Source: Nitrososphaerales archaeon TH5895 (GTDB lineage: Archaea; Thermoproteota; Nitrososphaeria; Nitrososphaerales; Nitrososphaeraceae). From it: 5,199 bases of DNA. Where the stretch lies: positions 1-5,199 of the forward strand of contig JAATVS010000457.1 of NCBI GenBank assembly GCA_014523695.1, in the 5' to 3' direction. Of the stretch, positions 1 through 4,094 are shown piece after piece. A model generated the notes under the pieces. It had not been told where the DNA came from, did not search any database, and worked only from the letters and a program-made list of their open reading frames with translations. The translations under genes were made by a program, and so were the position numbers. Within the stretch, counting starts at the first letter, position 1; every line of letters starts with the position of its first letter.

Positions 1-1
1 A

Positions 2-232
2 GGTGCTAGCATATGGACTAGCAACTTTGAGAGAGGGATCAGGCTCTCCAGAGACATGCGTAGTGGAGTGGTAAAAGTAAATGAAATGGTAAGATCGGAT
101 CCTAGATTACCATTTGGGGGAGTGAAATTCTCTGGTATTGGAAGGGAGTTATCCGAATTTGGGATAAGGGAATTTGTCAATGTAAAATCGATAGCAGTAA
201 AAGACATAACACCAAAAATACTGGTGGAATGA
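2..232 (+). CDS. Aldehyde dehydrogenase C-terminus, succinate-semialdehyde dehydrogenase type (partial)
   Basis: The frame opens at the window edge, so only the last 76 residues are seen; it ends at TGA 230-232. The segment SDPRLPFGGVKFSG followed by GRELSEFGIREFVNVKS is the typical C-terminal oligomerisation/NAD(P)-dehydrogenase tail of the Aldedh family (PF00171), and the wording SDPRLPFGG plus GIREFVN is typical of the NAD(P)-dependent succinate-semialdehyde dehydrogenase (GabD-like) branch. Such enzymes oxidise succinate semialdehyde to succinate in the cytosol. The catalytic Cys and Glu lie upstream of the window, so substrate choice cannot be confirmed. Seven of its eight Arg codons are AGA/AGG, which fits an archaeal host. 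No T-rich terminator follows directly. Another short-chain aldehyde dehydrogenase of the same superfamily is the main alternative. Confidence 0.92.
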   Translation, partial: GASIWTSNFERGIRLSRDMRSGVVKVNEMVRSDPRLPFGGVKFSGIGRELSEFGIREFVNVKSIAVKDITPKILVE

Positions 233-258
233 GATTCAGGATGCAATGCCTCGAAAGC

Positions 259-299
259 AACAGTTACCTGATACGTCTGTTACTGTTAGCGATACAGAC
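259..299. repeat. Interleaved inverted repeats in the ALDH-PK intergenic region
   Basis: AACAGT (259-264) is complementary to ACTGTT (282-287), and GTCTGT (275-280) is complementary to ACAGAC (294-299). The first pair can be extended by two more pairs beyond a T-T mismatch. The two six-base stems are interleaved, so as RNA they could form an H-type pseudoknot in the 3' end of the aldehyde dehydrogenase transcript; as DNA they lie just upstream of the TATA-like box and could be protein-binding half-sites. Six-base repeats can arise by chance, so function is unproven. Confidence 0.3.
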
Positions 300-310
300 T
301 GCCTACTCCC

Positions 311-318
311 TTATTTAA
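311..318 (+). promoter_or_regulatory. TATA-like box before the PK-like gene
   Basis: TTATTTAA is a good match to an archaeal TATA element. Transcription would be expected to start about 22-27 bp downstream, near 338-343, which is slightly inside the frame if TTG 331 is the start codon. Either this box is not used, or translation starts further in, for example at GTG 388. The TAA at 316-318 also closes the frame upstream of 331, so an upstream start in that frame is excluded. Confidence 0.5.
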
Positions 319-330
319 GGCGATTGGATC

Positions 331-720
331 TTGTCGACTACAGAGAACTACCATGGGTCAAATACTCATAGAGTAGACGAATTCAAAGTGCTTGGTGAAC
401 TGCTAAATGAGATATATACCAATATTATACGCAATGCACAACAAGCAAAAGACAAATTTCAAACTACTTTAAGAGAAAAAGAGCATGAGAGAGTAAAGGA
501 AAAATTATGTAGTCGCGATAACCTTTTCTGTTATTTAGCACTAAGAAAGCAGAATATATCCGATTTACAACTAAGATTGGCTGAAGAAGGTCTTTCCTCA
601 TTAGGAACACTAGAGAGTCATGTACTTGTTGGCATAGAGCGGGTTCTCAAGCATTTTGGAATCCCGGCCCCTCCCACAAATGCGAGTGGGCTGTGCAAAG
701 CGAGGGCAGCTCACTATTGA
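331..720 (+). CDS. N-terminal domain of long-type pyruvate-kinase-like protein (5' fragment of frameshifted gene)
   Basis: This frame encodes up to 129 residues from a TTG start. Residues 16-60 are charged and helical. Residues 63-110 contain RDNLFCYLALRKQN, then ISDLQLRLAEEGLSSLG, then ESHVLVGIERVL. From knowledge of the family, a NLLxYLALRxxDLRxLQxxLxxLGLSSLGRxExHV block precedes the catalytic barrel in a group of roughly 600-residue pyruvate-kinase-like proteins, so this is the front of the gene continued at 693-2291, not a separate gene. The likely true sequence ends near GIPAPPT (about residue 115); the last dozen residues are probably out-of-frame reading up to TGA 718-720. The start is uncertain: TTG 331 is the most upstream choice because TAA 316-318 closes the frame, and GTG 388 is an alternative. 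The function of this domain is unknown to me. Confidence 0.8.
   Translation: MSTTENYHGSNTHRVDEFKVLGELLNEIYTNIIRNAQQAKDKFQTTLREKEHERVKEKLCSRDNLFCYLALRKQNISDLQLRLAEEGLSSLGTLESHVLVGIERVLKHFGIPAPPTNASGLCKARAAHY
669..693 (+). other. Frameshift junction within the PK-like gene
   Basis: Family-like sequence runs in the frame of position 331 up to about 675 (PAPPT) and resumes in the frame of position 693 (EGSSLLTERSELLLGP). The two frames overlap by 28 bp. The change equals loss of one base or gain of two. Short homopolymers lie here (CCCC 668-671, CCC 673-675, AAA 678-680, GGG 688-690), which favour indels or sequencing errors. I see no canonical X XXY YYZ slippery heptamer in the reading frame, so programmed frameshifting is not supported. 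Confidence 0.75.
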
Positions 721-2291
721 CAGAACGTAGTGAATTATTACTTGGCCCCGTAGGAAAAGGAAGAAGTACTCGTATTATGGTAACACTTGACTCCTCTGAT
801 GTCTATCAGAATGAATTGATGCAGCATTTACTTGAGAATGGGATGGACCTTGCTCGTAACACAGAAAGAGAATGGAAGTTGATAATTGAGACTTTACGGG
901 GCGCAGAAGAACAATTAGTCCTAAAAGGGAAAAGAATTTCAGGAAGCACGTGTACCATTTTGATGGACTTGGCCGGACCCAAAATTCGAACAGGCCCAAT
1001 GGAGCATAAAGTTCGGCCCATACAAATATCTGCTCCAAAGGATATCTATGGTCGTCCAGTCCGTTTTTCAGAAGGATACTTAGACAGTGAGGCAAACCAA
1101 ACGGAAGTATTATTGACGGTGGATGGAGCGCCATCTAATTTCGTTATAGCAATATCAAAAACCAATTATGGTGGACTGGGTAGCCTAAAGATAGGCCAAA
1201 AGATAATCTTCAAGGATGCTCGGGATGAACGATCACACACCATTACAGTACTTGAAAGAACGGGGCCCACTAGAGTGAGGATAGGAATCGAAGACACAGC
1301 TTTTCTAAATGAAGGAACAAAACTAGAATGTCAAATAGATGATACTGATCAAGATGACAAGTGCTCCTTTACTGTAGGAACGATAAAAGCACAGCCAATT
1401 GAACTAAACGTAGAAGCTGGAAATAAGCTGCGTCTTTACAAAGATACAAGGTTAGGTCATGCCTCTGGTAGTGATAGTTGGGATGATGATGATGATGGTG
1501 ATGATGCACCGGCAGCTATTAGTTGTACGCATCCAGAAATCCTTGACCATGTCCGGGTTGGCCATAGAGTGTTTATGGACGACGGAAAAATTGAAGCAAT
1601 CGTGAGATCATCAAATGAGGCGTACCTTGAACTAGAGATCATATCGCCGAAGGGCAGGCCAGGCAAGATCAAATCTAATAAAGGAATAAACTTTCCAGAT
1701 TCAGCTATTAGGTTGCCGGCATTAACTACAAAGGATATCAAGGACCTGGATTTTGTGTCTAAATATGCAGATATCGTAGGATTAAGTTTCGTTCACGGAC
1801 CACAAGATATCTATGATCTTCATAGAGCACTATCTAAACTAGGTCGTGCAGATTTTGGCATAATTGCAAAGATAGAAACTTCTGATTCAGTTCATAATTT
1901 AGGAATGACGCTAATAGCCGGACTTGAGCTTCCAAAATTTGCAATCCTAATAGCAAGAGGCGATCTGGCTGTTGAAGTAGGATTCGAGAATTTGGCATAC
2001 ATTCAAGAAGATATACTATGCTTATGTGAAGCCGCACATATTCCTGTCATTTTGGCAACACAAATACTGGAAAGCCTGGCTGAGAGTGGTCTAAGGAGCC
2101 GTGCTGAAATAGCTGACGCAATTATGGGACAGCGCGCAGAATGTGTAATGCTAAATAATGGTCCGCACATTCTTGAAGCAATTGAGACATTGTCAAGATT
2201 ATTAGGTAAAGAGGAGAGGCTACGACATCAGATAAAGAAGCTTCCGATATTTAGGGATTTTACAGAACAGTATGATGTCTTTGAGGGATGA
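693..2291 (+). CDS. Pyruvate-kinase-like catalytic region (3' fragment of frameshifted gene)
   Basis: The 532-residue frame opens at GTG 693, but this is probably not a true start because the protein continues from 331-720. Pyruvate kinase (PF00224) transfers phosphate from phosphoenolpyruvate to ADP. Visible family motifs are MDLAGPKIRTGP (91-102), IIAKIETSDSV (390-400, catalytic Lys and metal-binding Glu), IARGDLAVEVG (420-430), ATQILESLAESG (455-466) and SRAEIADAIMGQRAECVMLNNGP (469-491). The wording of the last blocks is that of the long PK-like subfamily, not of classical PykF. An inserted region with its own beta-rich segment (about 105-285) includes an Asp-rich stretch at 264-271. The strand that should read R-I-N-x-x-H-D reads ARNTEREW (54-61), so phosphate/K+-binding residues appear to be missing. 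Together with the frameshift this makes an active enzyme doubtful; catalysis by the whole subfamily is also not established to my knowledge. Confidence 0.88.
   Translation: MQSEGSSLLTERSELLLGPVGKGRSTRIMVTLDSSDVYQNELMQHLLENGMDLARNTEREWKLIIETLRGAEEQLVLKGKRISGSTCTILMDLAGPKIRTGPMEHKVRPIQISAPKDIYGRPVRFSEGYLDSEANQTEVLLTVDGAPSNFVIAISKTNYGGLGSLKIGQKIIFKDARDERSHTITVLERTGPTRVRIGIEDTAFLNEGTKLECQIDDTDQDDKCSFTVGTIKAQPIELNVEAGNKLRLYKDTRLGHASGSDSWDDDDDGDDAPAAISCTHPEILDHVRVGHRVFMDDGKIEAIVRSSNEAYLELEIISPKGRPGKIKSNKGINFPDSAIRLPALTTKDIKDLDFVSKYADIVGLSFVHGPQDIYDLHRALSKLGRADFGIIAKIETSDSVHNLGMTLIAGLELPKFAILIARGDLAVEVGFENLAYIQEDILCLCEAAHIPVILATQILESLAESGLRSRAEIADAIMGQRAECVMLNNGPHILEAIETLSRLLGKEERLRHQIKKLPIFRDFTEQYDVFEG
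1482..1505 (+). repeat. GAT trinucleotide repeat coding for an Asp-rich stretch
   Basis: Five GAT units, one GGT and two more GAT units lie in frame and encode DDDDDGDD in the inserted domain of the PK-like protein (residues 264-271). Such a tract can expand or contract in whole codons without breaking the frame. It sits between the blocks KLRLYKDTRLGH and ISCTHPEILDHV, probably in a surface loop. Confidence 0.85.
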
Positions 2292-2395
2292 TATATTGTA
2301 CTTTCGTCTCTACACTGCAGGGGGGCTCAGACTCAAGCCGCACTATGTGTCATAACACGGATACCTTCATGCTGCCCATCTTCTCGACCACTCCA

Positions 2396-2404
2396 GAAAT
2401 AAAC
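2396..2404 (+). promoter_or_regulatory. Possible TATA-like box before the first epimerase gene
   Basis: AAATAAAC lies 25-33 bp before ATG 2429. If used, transcription would start at or within a few bases of the ATG, giving a leaderless mRNA, which is common in archaea. The absence of a Shine-Dalgarno sequence between 2405 and 2428 agrees with this. The match to a consensus TATA box is weak. The rest of the 137-bp gap (2292-2428) holds a G-run at 2320-2325 and nothing else I can support. Confidence 0.35.
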
Positions 2405-2428
2405 AACTAGTGACCTCCTATCATTGGC

Positions 2429-3277
2429 ATGAAGATCGTATCCGTCGTCGGTGCCAGGCCGAACTTTGTAAAATTGGCGCCAGTTCACAAATCTCTATCC
2501 AAATATTGTGACCATATCATTATTCATACTGGCCAGCATTATGACTATGAAATGTCGGACATATTCTTCAAAGAGCTGCGTATCCCGGAGCCCGATAGCA
2601 ATCTTGGAGTTGGTTCAGCCACTCCTGGAGAACAGACTAGCGAGATGATAAAAAGACTGGAGATAGAGTTTGGATGCAACCAACGAGAGCGCGGAGAAGA
2701 AGGAGTAGGCGTCGCATCAAAACCAAGTTTAGTCCTTGTGTATGGAGATACTAACTCGACTTTTGCTGGTGCCTTTGCTGCATCGATTAATAATATCCCT
2801 GTTGCGCATATAGAAGCCGGCCTTAGAAGCTTTGATAGTAGAATGGCCGAAGAGCTGAATAGAATCTTAACTGATCATTCAAGTGATATGCTGTTTGCCC
2901 CAACTGATACGGCAGTTAGGAATCTGAAGAATGAACATGTGGCCGGAAGGATAATTAATTCAGGGGATATTTCAGTAGAAGTTGTAGAGGAAGCGTGGAA
3001 ATTCTCCAAGAATTCTACAATATTGAAGGAATTACGGCTTGAGTCGAAATCCTTTATTCTTTTCACAATGCATAGAGCAGAGAGTACAGACTCGTACGAA
3101 AATCTTAAAACAATGATAGAGACCTTCGAGGAGCTGAAAGAAAGGAAAATTGAAACGGGTTCGACATCACCTGCTGGAAAGCAGAAGGTTTCGAGTTCAG
3201 GGGAGAATATCCCTCATGCAATAGACACCAACACGAGCCATTGCTTACAAGTAGTATTTCCTACATCCAAGAACTGA
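2429..3277 (+). CDS. wecB: UDP-N-acetylglucosamine 2-epimerase, N-terminal part (frameshifted gene)
   Basis: The family (Epimerase_2, PF02350) interconverts UDP-GlcNAc and UDP-ManNAc in the cytosol for surface-glycan synthesis. Motifs in order are VGARPNFVKLAP (7-18), HTGQHYDYEMSD (33-44), VYGDTNSTFAGA (104-115), HIEAGLRSFDSRMAEELNR (127-145), FAPTDTA (156-162), SGDISVEVV (178-186) and TMHRAE (213-218). Residues equivalent to E. coli Asp95, Glu117, Glu131 and His213 are present as D107, E129, E141/E142 and H215. Residues 240-272 are a low-complexity Ser/Thr/Gly-rich segment where the family usually has a short turn. The frame stops at TGA 3275-3277, just where HPRT is expected; the missing part continues in another frame to 3656. 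ATG 2429 is well placed before the first beta strand. Together the two parts would give about 409 residues, slightly longer than the usual 360-380. Confidence 0.93.
   Translation: MKIVSVVGARPNFVKLAPVHKSLSKYCDHIIIHTGQHYDYEMSDIFFKELRIPEPDSNLGVGSATPGEQTSEMIKRLEIEFGCNQRERGEEGVGVASKPSLVLVYGDTNSTFAGAFAASINNIPVAHIEAGLRSFDSRMAEELNRILTDHSSDMLFAPTDTAVRNLKNEHVAGRIINSGDISVEVVEEAWKFSKNSTILKELRLESKSFILFTMHRAESTDSYENLKTMIETFEELKERKIETGSTSPAGKQKVSSSGENIPHAIDTNTSHCLQVVFPTSKN
3263..3267 (+). other. Frameshift junction within the epimerase gene
   Basis: The first frame reads VVFPT (to ACA 3263-3265), then goes out of register. From CCA 3267 the frame of the downstream part reads PRTEKLLKSYGL. The family has a near-invariant His directly before PRT. 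Restoring two bases, so that ACATCCA becomes ACACATCCA, gives T-H-P-R-T and rejoins both frames without any other change. The break is therefore best read as a two-base loss from a CA dinucleotide repeat. No slippery heptamer or strong pause structure is seen at the site. Confidence 0.85.
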
Positions 3278-3281
3278 AAAA

Positions 3282-3656
3282 TTGTTGAAATCCTATGGCT
3301 TGTACGAAGAGCTGATTGGCTGCGAGAACGTTACAATAACAAAACCTTTGGGCTATGTTGACTTTCTACGGTTAATACATGAATCTTACAAGGTTGTCAC
3401 TGATTCAGGAGGACTTCAAAAAGAAGCTTATCTCTGCTCAGTTCCTTGCGTTACAATCAGAAGGAGCACTGAATGGGTTGAAACGCTGGATCAGGGCTGG
3501 AATAAACTCTGTGCCTTTGATAAGGATGAAATCGTAGATCTTGTTCTCTCTCAGGATCCGGAACCAAAGGTGAATAATAGCCGGCTCATTTTTGGCAGAG
3601 GGAATACCTCTGAAATAATTCGAGATGCTATTATTTACAGGTACAACAAGAAATAG
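3282..3656 (+). CDS. wecB: UDP-N-acetylglucosamine 2-epimerase, C-terminal part (frameshifted gene)
   Basis: The frame can be opened at TTG 3282, but the homologous sequence starts at CCA 3267 (PRTEKLL), so 3282 is very unlikely to be a genuine start. Visible family motifs are KSYGLYEELI (3-12 counted from TTG 3282), KPLGYVDFLRLI (21-32), the UDP-phosphate-binding VVTDSGGLQKEAYLCSVPCVTIR (38-60) and STEWVETLDQGWNKL (62-76). It completes the second Rossmann-like domain of the gene that starts at 2429. On its own it lacks the first domain and most catalytic residues and should be inactive. The stop TAG 3654-3656 is embedded in a strong inverted repeat. It is either the tail of a pseudogene or the tail of an intact gene split by a sequence error. 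Confidence 0.92.
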   Translation: MLKSYGLYEELIGCENVTITKPLGYVDFLRLIHESYKVVTDSGGLQKEAYLCSVPCVTIRRSTEWVETLDQGWNKLCAFDKDEIVDLVLSQDPEPKVNNSRLIFGRGNTSEIIRDAIIYRYNKK

Positions 3657-3669
3657 TTGTGCCTGTAAA
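3634..3669 (+). terminator. Strong hairpin spanning the epimerase stop codon
   Basis: TTTACAGGTACAAC (3634-3647) pairs with GTTGTGCCTGTAAA (3656-3669) over 14 base pairs including one G-T wobble, with an eight-base loop AAGAAATA. The stop codon TAG 3654-3656 closes the loop. A run of seven T lies further on at 3696-3702. The hairpin may stabilise the 3' end or help termination, but it is not a classical hairpin-plus-T-run terminator because 26 bases separate the two. Confidence 0.5.
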
Positions 3670-3709
3670 CAAATAAGACTACTTGTTCAAGGAGGTTTTT
3701 TTGCAGGAT

Positions 3710-3740
3710 AATCCAAGCGCATCGTGATAATTCTTGGATT
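3710..3740. repeat. Inverted repeat AATCCAAG/CTTGGATT
   Basis: Two perfectly complementary eight-base arms (3710-3717 and 3733-3740) are separated by 15 bases. They follow the T-run at 3696-3702. This could be a stem-loop or a dyad binding site; no function can be assigned. Confidence 0.4.
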
Positions 3741-3779
3741 CTACGTAATGCATATCCTACTGCCTATTACCAATTAGTC

Positions 3780-3794
3780 CCCTACGCTGTAGGG
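3780..3794. repeat. Compact perfect hairpin CCCTAC-GCT-GTAGGG
   Basis: Six GC-rich base pairs enclose a three-base loop. It lies mid-way in the gene-free region and has no T-run behind it, so a terminator role is not supported. Confidence 0.4.
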
Positions 3795-4050
3795 ATGCTC
3801 TTGCCCAATCTCGTACTTTTTCGAAATTAGGTCACAAGATTCCAGAATAACTATATCTCAGTGACACTGATGAAGCAAGTATTTGGATTTATTAAGCAGT
3901 CAGTATCTAATCGACTTGAATTTGAATATTTTTGTTCTGTCTCATACTATTCAAGTGAAAAACCAAGAGGAGAATATTCAGGAACGGATCGAATCGCCTT
4001 TATTGTTACCTACACTTTCTTTGTTAAGCTTAATCACAAGAAGGAAAAAA

Positions 4051-4060
4051 AATATTAAAA
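4051..4060 (+). promoter_or_regulatory. Possible TATA-like box before the second epimerase gene
   Basis: AATATTAAAA is preceded by the purine-rich stretch AAGGAAAAAA (4041-4050), resembling a BRE plus TATA pair. Transcription would begin near 4082, giving a leader of about 12 bases before ATG 4095. A G-run (GAGGGGG, 4072-4078) lies too far from the ATG to be a good Shine-Dalgarno site. Confidence 0.45.
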
Positions 4061-4094
4061 TAGGTATCTCTGAGGGGGCCAATCACTACAAGAA

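Larger units (their letters stand above)
3657..4094. other. 438-bp intergenic region without a convincing gene
   Basis: No recognisable protein or RNA gene is seen here. It holds the right arm of the stop-codon hairpin, a GGAGG (3691-3695) followed by seven T (3696-3702) and by a TTG frame of only eight codons, an inverted repeat AATCCAAG/CTTGGATT (3710-3717 and 3733-3740), and a short perfect hairpin CCCTAC-GCT-GTAGGG (3780-3794). Two overlapping open frames in the second half, 3861-4058 (65 codons) and 3883-4101 (72 codons), have no recognised motif and cannot both be major genes; they may be remnants of a decayed gene or chance. Confidence 0.6.

Noticed and set aside
241..318. Small ATG frame of 25 codons after the aldehyde dehydrogenase
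   Set aside because: It is very short, its stop lies inside the TATA-like box, and no motif or ribosome-binding site supports it.
669..693. Programmed ribosomal frameshifting in the PK-like gene
   Set aside because: No canonical slippery heptamer is present in register and no strong downstream structure is apparent.
775..2037. Several minus-strand open frames opposite the PK-like gene
   Set aside because: They lie antisense to clear PK family motifs and show no recognisable protein signature.
2875..3066. Minus-strand frame of 63 codons opposite the first epimerase
   Set aside because: It is the complement of conserved epimerase sequence and has no signature of its own.
3690..3727. GGAGG followed by TTG as a translation start
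   Set aside because: The frame ends after eight codons and no family-like sequence continues in any frame.
3770..3850. Possible tRNA suggested by a TTCGAAAT string
   Set aside because: No matching acceptor, D and anticodon arms can be paired around it.
3868..3873. TGATGA as a C box of a C/D guide RNA
   Set aside because: The base before it is not the expected purine, and no well-spaced D or D' box with C' follows.
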